A stretch of DNA of 64,000 nucleotides from Turritopsis dohrnii (lineage: Eukaryota > Cnidaria > Hydrozoa > Anthoathecata > Oceaniidae), in the NCBI GenBank assembly GCA_027922465.2, contig BQMF02000116.1, forward strand, positions 310,001 to 374,000. The letters are read 5' to 3'. Made by a program: the position numbers and the translations under genes. The notes beneath the pieces are model-generated. The model had not been told where the DNA came from. It worked only from the letters and a program-made list of their open reading frames with translations, and did not search any database. Positions 1 to 11,953 of this stretch are shown piece by piece. Every line of letters begins with the position of its first letter. Position 1 is the first letter of the stretch.

Positions 1-19
1 GGCTGTCGGAAGCTTTTTT

Positions 20-917
20 TAAGCGTGGTACTCACCAGGCGTTTAAGTGCGTTTATCCTTGAGTATATTGCGTACGCACTTAAACGCCTAGTGAGTAAGG
101 TTTCCTTTTTTTGCATAAACGTCTTGAATTTTCTAATATTTTTTAAAGATTTCATCAAATAAATGTGAAAGATGGATCCAGATCGTGAAGATTATGAGGA
201 CTTTTTATTTCTATTTATTTTTCATTACTGCTTTCTAGAAATTCAACTTCTTTAGCAACGGCAGTCCAAGCATTGTTGACCGCATTTCGCTTCTTATACC
301 CTTTGTGGGTCTTGTTATAAAGTACAGGGTACAATTTGACCCTTTCGCAAAGTATTTCTTCTTCAGTAAGAGAAATATTCTTTTTAACTGACATTGTGAT
401 AAAAATATTTTGTCAACTAACACGTTTTTATCTTGGAAAAAGAAGTTTTTCACTATGTACCTTGAAGATAATTTCTTTTCTCTTAGCATGTTTTTCTTGT
501 TTAGTTTCGGCTGCCTTTTATCTTGCGAACGCAATATCAAAATACACTGGTATGTAGCTCATCTCAATACTCGATCGATTTGCACAACTTTTGATGAATT
601 TCAAATATTCATGAACACTCACAATTTTGACATTATTTCCTCAGCCGAAACCTGGCTAAGAAATGATGACAATCTCCTAAAGTACGTTCAAATACCAGAT
701 TATCAACTCACCTACAAAAATCGGGGTGAAAGGCGAGGTGGTGGCGTCGGAATTTTTGTCAAAAATAATATCAAATTCAAAGATGGCAACATTACTTCCG
801 ACCTAGAACACCTATGGATAGAAGTAGCTGGAAAAAACAAGAACAGGCGTTTAAGTGCGTACGCAATATACTCAATAGGATAAACGCACTTAAACGCCTG
901 GTGAGTACCACGCTTTA
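20..917. mobile_element. Inverted-repeat element with palindromic ends
   Basis: The left arm (about 20-90) and right arm (844-917) are near-identical inverted repeats of about 70 bp. Each arm is itself a palindrome: a 16-base stem (AGGCGTTTAAGTGCGT and its complement) can fold within one arm, so each end could form a hairpin as well as pair with the other end. The interior carries a LINE endonuclease fragment on the plus strand. No transposase is visible. The left flank is only 19 bp from the window edge, so target duplication cannot be judged. It could be a fold-back or composite element; the class is not assigned. Confidence 0.7.
541..843 (+). pseudogene. LINE apurinic-type endonuclease fragment
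   Basis: Translation in the frame beginning near 541 gives an N-terminal piece of the endonuclease/exonuclease-phosphatase domain of a non-LTR retrotransposon ORF2: the NTRS-like start, the 'DIISSAETWL' segment around the catalytic Glu, and the 'RGGGVGIFVKNNIKFK' segment. The open frame ends at the inverted-repeat arm, so the rest of the endonuclease and the whole reverse transcriptase are missing. It is a relic captured in, or the target of, the surrounding inverted-repeat element. Confidence 0.7.
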
Positions 918-1842
918 AGATTGAATGGCTCATTATTAAGTGTCTAAGGAGGTCAGATAATTTTTCAATTTCTTTCTTTTTGGCTAAAAGCATGTTAGTT
1001 TGCTTTCATTTTAAAAACGTCCAAAAATGTGAGGATGGATGAAACAGGGAAATCTCTATGGAGTTTAAATTAATATACATCTGAAAAAATACCTCGCTTA
1101 ACTTAAAATTCAGAAAGGTTTATTTTGTGAGATCCAAACATGTTTACGTTATTACGTCACAGTAGCGAAGCGAAAACACTAAAACACCCTTGCGTTATTG
1201 CTGCTACTGTGTCCGTGGTGAAAGTTGCATTCTTGTAGTTTGATATCATGGAGAAGATTAAAAAATATGTGCGGCTTCACATTTCGGATTGTGTCCAATA
1301 TAAACGATTACCGAGTTACGGCTAAGAAATTTGACAACACTCCTGCTTAATGTTTTCTCATGTAAAGGCGGGATAAAGTCATCCCGTTTTTCGTCCCGTC
1401 CCGGCAAACGTCCCGGCATTGTTTTGAAACTTGTATTTTTATACGATCAGAAAAATAAATCTAGTGACAATTTCAGAAAAACTCTCTATCGTCTCGTTTC
1501 GTCTTAGACAGATGCTAGCATAAAACATTCCAAACCATAATATCTGAATGTTTTTGGATGAGCTCAAGGGTAAGAAGGCTGTTGATTCTACCGAGAAAAA
1601 CTTTTCTAAAATAAATCTATAATACTACAGATATTCAAAAAAAAATTTACATTTTTCAGCACAAATTTACAAGAACAAAATTCAATAGAAAAATATTTCG
1701 CGCCAAAATAATATATAAGTTATCTGATAAAATTATTGTCATGGGAACAGAAATCTTTCAATGTGAGGCACGAAGAAGAAAAACAAAACATCTAAATTCA
1801 TTCCAGTGTGTCCATTTTTCAAAAACAAATGTGACCACGTAT
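918..1842. other. Gene-free stretch, 3' flank of FAM91A1
   Basis: No coding signal or structured repeat was recognised. It is AT-rich non-coding sequence between the inverted-repeat element and the last exon of the FAM91A1 gene, whose 3' UTR must lie in its right part. Confidence 0.5.
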
Positions 1843-4800
1843 CTACCATACAGTTAGGTTACCATTATGGAAAAATAAGGACTTAGTGGGGTAAGGAATT
1901 TGTTGTTGTTGATGTTGACCACTGATGCTGGTGGGTAAGGACAGCTTCACCTGGACGAAAATAAAGGTAATGAATCAAACACCAACTACGTGATATTCCA
2001 AATTATGAGTTTTAGAGAAAAATGAAATACCTGCCAATCCGTGACGAATTGAAGTAGCTCTAATGACAACAATCGGTTAGAATCTGTCATCTTCTGTAAA
2101 CTATATAAACATTAAAGCATTCGTATTGAAGTGTCAAAAGAATGAATTCATAAACGCAATGATAATAATAATACCTTTCCTTTGAGCAAATATCACATGA
2201 TACCAACTAAAAAGAATAAAAGAGATTTCTATAGCATGAGTTTATACCACATCTTCTGATGAGGAAATTGAAAGAGAGTTGGAACAAGAATGAGGGATGT
2301 TATATTAAAGTCACCTTTCTAGTTATTTCTTCATTCAAGTGCTTATCAAACAATGGAACACCGTAACAAATGTTTAAAGGTAGCCACTCTTCTTCGTCCG
2401 TCAACTGAGATAAATCATTAATATCTCCAGACGAGGCTGCTGCCTCGTTCAGATCATCAGATAGGGAGTCCTTTTTTAAATCATTCATTGAGCTTTGAGA
2501 AGAAGAATCAGATGAGATATCTGCATAAGATAAAGTATGCTTTTTTCGCTTGCTATGCTTCCGTGACTTGGGATTTACTAAAGTTACGTAACCGCAAGAA
2601 CACGACAAATCGAACGAACAGCTGATGTTCTTCAAAACGTCTGTGTACCGCGTTTCTATAACAACAACAAAACACAAGACTTTGTGATACCTCAAGCCGA
2701 ACACATGTTACCATGTTTGTTGAACGTTCTGAGAGCATACCTATAGCATTTTCGTTTGTGAGTGGAAATGACACGTTAATTACGTCACCATCGCCATAGA
2801 AACCATGTCCCTGATGAAAATAAGATGAACATGTTCTGTATAATTCACCTCTCTTAAAAATAATCGTCTATGGCAAGCATTTACATATAGTTACTAAGTT
2901 AACCTGGACAAGGACAGGAGAGTGACTCAAAACATCATTCAACGAGAACAAGACGTTAGATGAAGGGACAACAGCAGGATCATGTCCCCATGTTGTGATT
3001 TGTAAACGCTCGTAATTCTAAACAAACAAACAAACGTTTCATAAAATATAAACAACTTACTCAAATATAAAACAAACAAGCAGAAATCAAAAACATCGGC
3101 TACCGTAAAAACGTTCGGTAATTTTCGTATTCTCGTTCCTTTTACAAGGAGCAGTGATGGCGGACCTTGCTTCAGTTTGTTATACAAAAACAACTTAAAC
3201 CAAACAGAATTCACCTAAATAACATCACAATATTATTTTTACTGAACATCAGACAGTTGTATAAAAGGAACGAAGCATTTCACTTGCCTCAGGTACAGCC
3301 GGCCCGATGTGGGGCGGCACACAACTGGATATTGGTCGAATTTCATTACTAAGTGGTGCCATTGAAATCAACAGGCTATAACATATAAATAACGCGGTCA
3401 CACTTACAAGAAAAAATCAATTGTGATTATTTAACATCTTAGTAAGGCTAACCTGTATTTTTTTTTAAGTATTCTTGAACAAACAGACGGATCCAGGCTG
3501 TTCATGCTTTCGCACCTGACGAGATCTAATCAAAGATGAATCACTTGATAAACAATTTCTTTGGCTAAGTTCTTTAGTTCAAAGTCTGAACTGACGTCCC
3601 AGTGAGCAAATTTGATGAAAAATCACTGCGAAGGAATGCATTTCTATAGAAATATACACACTATATTACAATAAAAATGCACTTCATCGCAGTGAGTTTT
3701 CGACGATTTTGCACACCGGAGCATTTCAACGTTCATTTGATCAATGTTTAAAATCTCACTACTTCCGATATATTGGATGGTGTTGGGGACTGTTACTCCA
3801 CTTACCAAGGCCTGGCGCGCAGTTCGTTTGATCGATGTTTAAATTCTTGTTACTTCGGATATATTGTATAGTATTTTTGAGAACAGCCGCATGGTCGAAA
3901 TATCTTTGCGCTTCTCCTTCGTTCACAACTTCTTCGATCTAAAAAAAATTAGATGAATTTCCCTTCCTGGCCTCACCTCATGACCTGGAAGAGAGGGAGA
4001 CTACACATTCGAAACATACTTTTTCCAGTTCAGATAAAAAGTTCTCCATCGTTTCATCTGATAGTTTTCCAACTTCAAACATTGTCACCGCGTGCCTTTT
4101 TAAGCCCTGAAATAAGAATAAAATAATAAAAACCCATTCCTTTGGAGAACTAAAAAGAGGAACCGAGCCTTGTTTCAACAGGAAGAAGTGGTGAAAATTT
4201 ACTTGAGAAAGATTGCCCATCATCAAGAAAGCTGTGAGAGTTGAGTCGAACAAGAAGGCGATTCTTTTGTTGTTCGTCGATTCTGAGAATTAAAATCCAA
4301 GAAGTCAAACAATAAATATGGAAGACAGTTGCCACAGCAACAACAGCGATACAAAATAAAGTAATTACAAACCTGGAGATATAGGGGTATCTCCTTCGTT
4401 GAGGATATCATCCATAGAAGTGGAGGAAAGGAATTTATCGGTCTCGTCAATTTGGTCAACTTCAAAGTCGAGGAGGAGATCGGCACTGCTTCCACACAAT
4501 CTAACAGAGCAATAAAACATGGTTGTTCGTGTGATTTACACGGACCTGACATAAAAGCTAAAGAAAGTTATGCTTACTTTCTTGAGGAAGTTAGCGCAGA
4601 AGGGGTGACCGTGTCATTGTCTTTCTCCTCTTCCGGATTTTTTTTATATGCCAAACCAAGTCGACAGAAAAGTGAGATGGCGTTCTAAAACAAACCAATA
4701 AGCGAGATGGCGTTCTTAAACAAACCAATAAGCGAGATGGCGTTCTTAAACAAACCAATAAGCGAGATGGCGTTCTTAAACAAACCAATAAGCGAGATGG

Positions 4801-6282
4801 CGTTCTTAAACAAACCAATAAGCGAGATGGCGTTCTTAAACAAACCAATAAGCGAGATGGCGTTCTTAAACAAACCAATAAGCGAGATGGCGTTCTTAAA
4901 CAAACCAATAAGCGAGATGGCGTTCTTAAACAAACCAATAAGCGAGATGGCGTTCTTAAACAAACCAATAAGCGAGATGGCGTTGTAACTGCTCTTAAGA
5001 GGATGACATGGTAATGATTCTATGTGAGAAACTTGAGATATTAAACATACCTTGACTAAGGGCAAATCTATCTCTAAAACATGTGCAAGCTAAAAATAAC
5101 GATCACACAACTGTCAAGCACCAACACTCCCTTTCAAACAATTAGAAAGAAATCAGCCGACAATTACCAAAACTTTTAGTTGTGCAAATGAAGCCTTGGT
5201 AATGTCGTTTATTAAAAACACTTTCCTAAGTTTGCATCATCAGAGCTACTTATAATGAATGGAAATGAGCGAGAGAAGACAACAACGTACTTCCGAAACC
5301 GTAGTATGTTCGTCCACGGAAACAAAGACTTTATACAGCATCGTCTCCATATAGTCGCCCATCACTCGGTTCATCACGAAATTTTCCAAAGGCGGCACTA
5401 CAAAAAAAAAACAAGTAAAACAACGAACGAGTGGTATGTTGTCAGGACTAATTTCTCGTTTTTCAGCTCGCAAAACAAAAACGTACCGACGATGTGGTCA
5501 TTGTCGTGGATGGGCGCATCAAAATATACTAAGCCTTTGTTGTACAATGCTAAAGGATAAAAGGGCGTAACAACTTCAAGCAAGTTATCATCTATCTTAA
5601 CAACCCTTCATTATTATTAAAAGGTGACATTTGAACCCCAAACGCCCCAAAAAGAGAAAATCAGAAAGAGGCGCTTCTTCTACTTCCCAGAAACGCAAAT
5701 GCATTTTTCGATGACACCATCTTACAATACTTTAATAAAACAATTTGCATAAACTTGAAAATCATGGAAATTAAGATCTGTTAGTTTTTGCGCCTCTAAC
5801 GCCTCGTCTCTAACGCCTGATGAGATATACACTCATATCACGTGGACAGAACGATGAAGTAAGCATAAACACACGTCGCCCTTCATGAGGAAGCGATGTG
5901 CAGTTGTCGCGGGGTTGTTCTTAAATCATGCGATGAACTCAGCATTATTACTTGATAATAAGGTCCCAGTGGGCGAAATCGTCAAAATGTCACTGCGATG
6001 AAGAGCATTTTATTAAAATAGTGTGTGTGTTTCTATAGAAAATTCACTTTTTCGCAGTGACTTTTCAACAAATTTGCCCACAAGGACTTAAGATGATGTA
6101 AACATTTAACATGGACAACTCACACTCTACGCAATTGAGCGGTAAAAACTTGACTTGTGAGGGACCATTGTCGATGAGTTGATCGATAATTTTCACCTCT
6201 TCTCGTGAACATAACTGAAAATAATGAATCGAGTTGAAAGTGTCGTTGAACAATAAAACTACTACGATGCTGAAAGTTCTTA

Positions 6283-6315
<33 letters not shown>

Positions 6316-9300
6316 CGATCTCAGAAGTAGTCATTTTATACGACTGGCAAAGAAGCTCGTCTGTGATTTTATTTCCAACCACAGAAGCTGGTCTGTGATT
6401 TTACACATTTATAGATTACTGTTCTTTTCTTTATTTTGTAATGAATTTCGAATGTTAAAAAAATAATCAGATTGTCAAAATAATATTCAATAAAAACGTT
6501 TTTTAATAAGGTATCTAATCTAAAGCTGATTTTCTCTTCAAGAAAATTTCTCAAAACATGCTCGATTAGACTGCATTGCATTTGATGCTTCTTCATAGTC
6601 TCGTATTCAAAATAACAGAACGTCTATAAATAGAACTATTACGTAATAATTGGACAAGATAACAAGAACTGAAGTTTGCTTCTTAAAGCTACCAGGTTGT
6701 TTTTAGGAAACTGTATTCAGTTACTTTTATGAATGCGTGAGCGAACGTACAGTGAAACAGAAGACATATATTTAGTATTTTTTTAGTTTAGCGAGTGAGA
6801 TATATATGAAAACAAACAGGAGTTGTGTAATTAGTGGTTTTCAAGCATGAAATCTGCAAGCTGCTTATCAAACAATATGTAAACAAAAAACAGTAAATGT
6901 TTTTGGAAGATCGAGAAATGGCCGTTACTCTCGCTAACCCAAACAAATAATTCTAACAAGTGAGTTCTTTCTTAAGGGAAAACATAAAAAGAAAATGTTT
7001 CCATGGTGACATCGTTTAGGCTTGGAATGCATAGTGTCTGCTCAGCCAATCAGAAGATGGTTTATCAAATTCTGATCTGAAGTGATAAATATTTCCAAGA
7101 ATGTTTTAGCCGTGAGTATTGCGAAGACTTCTTACTGCATTATTATTTCAGAAAAAATGAAAGCTTCGTTCACGTCACTTTTGTTGTTGTCGACGTTGTT
7201 GCTAACGTCAACTTTGTTGTTGCTAACGTCATTGCTTCTAGTGTATAACACAATGTTAGCGATAATATGTTGAGAAAGTTCTTGTTGGTTTTCAAGCCAG
7301 CTAGCTTATTCTATGCGTCATTCCGCCATGTGTTCAGAATAAAGACAAAAGCTTGTTCCAGATTGTTATGTAGTTTCGGATTTATTTTGTTGAGAACTCC
7401 TATGAAATTTTCGATGAACCTTCTGTTCGGATGTATTTTTTAGGTTGGTGTTTTAATGTACTTGTGATCAATATTTGTATTGTGATTATTAAACATTATC
7501 AAAGAAAAAGGAGCAGATAAAGGCTTTTGTTTGTATGTTAAATTACCACACAACAATCTGTTTACCAAAACGCCCACCATACATTCTGGGACTTAGCAAG
7601 AAAGATAAATATATATGTTAGACTGCATTCACTTGTATCCACTACTAACTCACAGTTAAGGGACTGAAGAAGACATAAGAAACGAGACTATCGCTGTTTT
7701 TGTTTTTACTTCATCTAAAATTCTCTTTGTTTGTGTCTGTTACATTAATTAACCAAATCAAGTCGAGTAGCAGGGAAATCGATGTAGTTTATAATGGTGG
7801 AGATATTGAGAGAAATATTTACCAGCGACTGTGAGATATTTCAAACTTTCGTCTTATATTTTAGATTTGAATAGTTTTTTATGTAACCTAGCAAGCAGGT
7901 GAAAATTTATTCATAATAATGGAAATTAAGAAATATCTGAAAATAAGATAAGGAATAACAGCAAACATATATTACTCATTCCTAAAAGCAGTCAATTTTG
8001 AAATTAATTATTTGCATTTTTTCTCAACTCTGATCTTCATAATCCATTCTTAAATCTAGCTTTTCTTTTACCACAAAGACAGCAGCGAAGTAGACGCACT
8101 TTAACAGCAAACACAAAACATCAATAACGCAATTAAATCAAATTTGATGACCACATTAAAGAATTCAAAAACATTATAATAGTGACATTCAAAAACGAAT
8201 TTGCACTTGTTGACACACCATCATGTTCACCAGTGCTGTGGTGTCTGGAAGCACTACAAAACAGGCAGTTGCAAAATCGAGCAAGGAGAACTATTGTAAA
8301 CTCACAAAAAGACCTCAGTCTGTAATTTTACGAAACAACACAAAAAGTGACGCACGAAGGAGAACTTTCACACAGAGAAGAGCTCTTTCATTGGATAGTA
8401 AATGCTGTGGAGAACGGAATAGCCAAAAAGATTTGAGTGGTGATACAAAGAATGGAACAGAATCCAAGGATGATCATAACAAAAAAGATAAAAAAAACAT
8501 CATTCGCCAAATGTTTCAAAATCATCATAAAGAAAATGAGTATAATATGAACAAAGCCTTATGGTCTGTACTTAGTATGACAGAAAGTATAGCTAAGAGC
8601 ACAGTGGAATCCAGTACAATACAGGATGATATCAAAGAGAAGATAAAACAACCTATACCAACCATACTGATCAATGGTTTACCGTTCAATGAAGAAGATG
8701 AAGATGACATTATTGAGTCAGAACCTGAGGAAGAATGTTTCGTTGATGGTGATGGTCTAAAACAAGGCCATGTTGACAAGGAGAATACATTTTACATACA
8801 AACTGAAGACATATTTGATCAGTCGAAACTTCATATATCAATACATGGGCCAAGACAAAAACCAATCCGAATCGATACGCTAATGCTAAACATGAACCTA
8901 TGTAAGTTTATATATTGGCCACGCCGTGTTGGAAACTATACCATAATAATACAATGGCAAAAAAAACATGTAATGGGCAGTCCATATAGTGTTTGGATAA
9001 CATATGACAAGAAAAGCATTTCGTCATAGGAAACTATATTAAAGAAAAAAGTGAAAATTGCCTGGAATTTAAAACCAATGTTACCATTCCAGAAATCAAT
9101 TGAATCATACAAACCTGAGGAAGGCATCACCGAAATAAAATGAGTGATGCCATTTAAAGATTTATATATACGGAACAATATATCTCAGTAAATATACTTA
9201 GTATTGTAAACATTGACCAATAAAAACTTTCAAGAGACGAAACATGTCTTAGTCATCAGTTCTCACCCCTTGATTTAAAAACCTACATAATGTTACCATT

Positions 9301-11953
9301 AACATTGGTTGCTTGTTACGAAAACGTATTGTCTATATTTTCCTCAATCATTACCAAAATTATTATATCGTCACATCATCAAGACAAGGAGATTTTTGAC
9401 CGGTACTGCTGATGGAAGTTGACAATAAAACTTTGTGGCAAAGGAATATTTCAAATGTTCACATTTAGGTTATTTTGAATGATTCATACCTTGACATCAT
9501 CATCGGTAATATAACCGCTGTTTGCAATCCACCAAGATTTTATAACATCTTGCTGGATAGGTTTCACTGGCAACAGCTCTGACGGTGGTTTCTTAGTTCG
9601 AAAAAATCGCTAAATAAGATAGGTGCAATTTACCAGAGCGTTTGGTTAGTGTGAAAATATTAATAGTAGAAAAGAAAGCATACTTTGGACGGTTTGCATT
9701 GATTCATCATCTCAATATATTGATTCCGACCAATGCCCAACAAACGAAGACCTGAAATCGCAAAATTTACAATCTTATTACAAACATAAAAGTTTTTTGT
9801 ATATTTTACTTGTATATTTTAGACCACGTTAGCTAAAAACAAAATCTTACAGTCTGCTGCAGTAAAGTTAGGCAAGGAATCATAACTTTTCTCTTTGCTC
9901 ATCACATCAATCAACATGTTACAGTAATAACCAAATGGAGTTAGCCGTAAACCTTTGACAATAACATCTGATAAGTGATATGGATACATCTACACAGAAA
10001 GAAGGATAGTGTTTCACTTAATCACGTTATGTCTGTGGAAATTTTGAGGAACATGGAAACGCATAAAATAGAGGGATACAGTAAAGGATGGTAAAAGAAT
10101 CCAAGTTTTAGAAGTTCTTTTAAAAGTTCAGCTTGTCAATTAAAGAAATTTTTTGAAGATGAACAGCATATCTAAAAAATCAATTTCTCTGAAAAACTTC
10201 TGGTTATAGAAAAATTATAATAATCAAAAATGGTGATCAACACTGTTGGATGATAACACTTTCACTAGGATGTTTGATTCAGATTTTATACTTTCCGTGA
10301 TTGGTCAATTATTTTGGATGTTAGGAAGCTTATAAAAGATGGTAGATGAAAAATCCAATAAAAACCTATTCAATTTCTTTTATAGACTCAAGTTTAGCTC
10401 TTTATTGTCAGAAATTGAGACAACCTATAATAGCTTTTCACTTTTTTATACTATATTCAAGTAATTCAAGAAATTTTTGTATTATATTCAGAAACAAGTA
10501 GCTAACAACAGTTGTAAGTAAAGAAATCATGAAATCAAGAAATCAGCAAATATAATGAAATGAAATCATGGCCTCAGAAGAATTTTCAGAATAATTTAAT
10601 TTTATCAGCAAAAAAATATCAAATAAGATAAGTCTTCAGAGAATCTTATCCCGGCATTTATGCAACAGTCATAAATAAAGATGTTTATATAATATAACAT
10701 AAATGTGTGAAATTAATCAGATAAGCCAACTAAGCTCAAAAACTTTATTTATAGACCCAAGTGTTGATTAAATTGATGGCCACAAATCGTTATGCCTGAT
10801 CAAACTCACTCAAATAAACGTTTGAGTGAGTTTGATCAGGCATGAAATTAACAGAAAAATAAGGCGGCGATTAAAAGACAATGAACGGCTGTAATAAGAA
10901 GGTTACTGAGCAGCAGCAGGAATCCCTCATTTGAACAATAAGAAATGGGTCTGAAATTAGCAGGTGAAAATTAGCAGGTGAAAATTAGCAGGTGAAAATG
11001 GCAAACAAGCAAATGATTACCTCTCTCAAGGAAGTTCCCTTATAGAAAAATTTTCTCATGACCCTTAAAAGTTTAATGTCTTTTATTTTCACTTTTGTTT
11101 TGTTTGCATTTCATCTTGAAACCTTTCCTGATCAAAAGGAGAATGTGTTTTCCCCATGAATATATTCCAATAAGTGGTTGTTGAGTTCATTGGGTACATG
11201 CTCATCATCAACTTTTAAAAATCTTTTAAAAAAGGCTTTTGTGGTGAAACATACCATTATTGGGTTTATGTTTTTTTGCAACAATCACTCAGTTACAGCA
11301 AATGAAAAGTAAACCTGAGGTTAGCAAGCACAACCGCTGTCAACAACGAATTTCTTATCTAAATGCATTTGATGATATAAGTATTGTACAAACGACTACA
11401 CAAAAATAATCAAGTCATTTTTAAATTTGTCTTCATTGTTGGTGTTTTTTTTCTACATTTTAAAAAGATTTAACATATAAACCTTAAGTAAAAAAGCCCA
11501 AGTTACAAAAAATATTTTAAGCTTTTCATAAGTATACAGCTTACAGGGGCTTATAACTTTCAGAATTTATTGTGGTAGCAACTGAAGGTCTTTAAACGTT
11601 CAGAGAGTCCAAATTCAAGGAAATAACTTGGTCCCACTTACCATTAGATTTTCTCTGCTGTATTGAACTAATTCCTGATAGTACTTCTTCTCATCTTTAC
11701 GTACTTGTTTCGCTAAAGGTTATAGAAATGTTGAAGATTTCTTTATAAGGAAAGGAACTAACACATGAAAGAATACTTCACGTCATTTCTCTTTTTTAAC
11801 ATCATAGATGATGATGATGATGCATAATTACTTATCATAATAAAGAAACGAAAAGAATTCTCACATACCAATGCTTCCTTTAAAACGAAGCTGGTTCTTG
11901 ATGCAGTAGTCCGATACGCACTTTTCCCAATTCTTTTCGTTATTGGCCAGTGT
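1843..11953 (-). CDS. FAM91A1: FAM91A1 orthologue, 22 exons, first exon(s) not found
   Basis: FAM91A1 proteins bind TBC1D23 and help golgins tether endosome-derived vesicles at the trans-Golgi. Exons from 5' to 3' (minus strand): 11869-11953, 11642-11712, 9851-9989, 9684-9751, 9490-9609, 6124-6214, 5487-5549, 5291-5397, 5051-5089, 4578-4684, 4373-4500, 4203-4282, 4020-4106, 3806-3938, 3453-3525, 3288-3375, 3104-3214, 2904-3017, 2741-2810, 2315-2655, 2031-2093, 1843-1950 (TAG stop). Splice phases agree at every junction except between 2315 and 2093, where a short segment is unresolved. Family signatures include '[18 protein letters not shown]', '[18 protein letters not shown]', '[18 protein letters not shown]', '[18 protein letters not shown]', '[14 protein letters not shown]' and '[14 protein letters not shown]'. 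About 35-50 N-terminal residues were not located, and the 5' edge of the first listed exon could be 11969. The intron after 3288 has a GC donor. The 3.3-kb intron hosts a nested gene on the other strand. Confidence 0.93.
3594..3724. mobile_element. Small hairpin MITE, copy 1
   Basis: Inverted repeats around TCACTGCGA / TCGCAGTGA, extended by an outer motif resembling GGGCAAATTTGTTGAAAA, enclose a short AT-rich core containing TTTCTATAGAAA. It sits in a FAM91A1 intron. Related copies lie at about 5963-6088 and 54853-54944, all in introns. Confidence 0.7.
4671..4983. repeat. 30-bp minisatellite, 10 copies, at a FAM91A1 splice acceptor
   Basis: Ten tandem 30-bp units occupy 4681-4980. Nine are identical and the unit nearest the exon differs by a single change (cgttctaaaa against cgttcttaaa). 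Read on the minus strand, each unit holds TTTAAG followed by AACGCCATCTC, which is a near copy of the true acceptor-exon junction at 4685/4684 (TTTTAG then AACGCCATCTC). The unit length is a multiple of three and both strands are open through the array. Confidence 0.95.
5963..6088. mobile_element. Small hairpin MITE, copy 2
   Basis: Same family as the copy at 3594. The left arm contains GTGGGCGAAATCGTC and GTCACTGCGA; the right arm contains TCGCAGTGAC and AACAAATTTGCCCAC, with TTTCTATAGAAA in the core. It lies in the FAM91A1 intron just downstream (on the minus strand) of the exon at 6124-6214. Confidence 0.75.
6600..8222. other. Intronic stretch of FAM91A1, 5' flank of nested gene
   Basis: No exon or organised repeat was recognised. 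Part of 7160-7240 is a low-complexity TTGTTG/ACGTC mixture. The right end must hold the promoter of the nested gene starting at 8223, but I see no clear TATA element. Confidence 0.5.
8223..9029 (+). CDS. Intronless gene with C-terminal filamin-type Ig repeat
   Basis: An uninterrupted 268-residue reading frame starts at the first ATG and ends in TAG. Residues 1-185 are charged and low in hydrophobics (rich in K, S, N, D), probably disordered, with an acidic patch near 158-172 ([16 protein letters not shown]). Residues about 190-265 look like one filamin/ABP280 repeat, an Ig-like fold: the late-strand pattern '[19 protein letters not shown]' matches the filamin consensus G-x-Y-x-I-x-V-x-W-x-x-x-H-x-x-G-S-P-Y/F. 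No B-box, RING or actin-binding domain is present, so it is neither a full filamin nor a TRIM protein. It lies antisense inside a FAM91A1 intron, and an AATAAA signal occurs near 9219. An intronless form among intron-rich genes suggests retroposition or a young gene. Function unknown. Confidence 0.75.
   Translation: MFTSAVVSGSTTKQAVAKSSKENYCKLTKRPQSVILRNNTKSDARRRTFTQRRALSLDSKCCGERNSQKDLSGDTKNGTESKDDHNKKDKKNIIRQMFQNHHKENEYNMNKALWSVLSMTESIAKSTVESSTIQDDIKEKIKQPIPTILINGLPFNEEDEDDIIESEPEEECFVDGDGLKQGHVDKENTFYIQTEDIFDQSKLHISIHGPRQKPIRIDTLMLNMNLCKFIYWPRRVGNYTIIIQWQKKHVMGSPYSVWITYDKKSISS
10792..10843. repeat. Perfect 23-bp inverted repeat with 6-nt loop
   Basis: ATGCCTGATCAAACTCACTC continues to AAA at 10814, then a six-base loop TAAACG, then the exact complement from 10821 to 10843. 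It lies in the FAM91A1 intron between exons at 9989 and 11642. It could be a hairpin RNA precursor or the ends of a collapsed transposon. Confidence 0.9.
10954..10999. repeat. 14-bp tandem repeat, 3 copies
   Basis: The unit ATTAGCAGGTGAAA is repeated about three times in a FAM91A1 intron. A simple short tandem duplication. Confidence 0.8.

Noticed and set aside
4707..4988. Open frame of a repeated decapeptide on the plus strand across the minisatellite
   Set aside because: It is a consequence of a 30-bp period that is divisible by three; both strands are open and the array sits in a FAM91A1 intron.
7082..7273. 63-codon plus-strand frame rich in Leu, Ser and Thr
   Set aside because: It comes from low-complexity TTGTTG sequence and has no start context or conserved feature.
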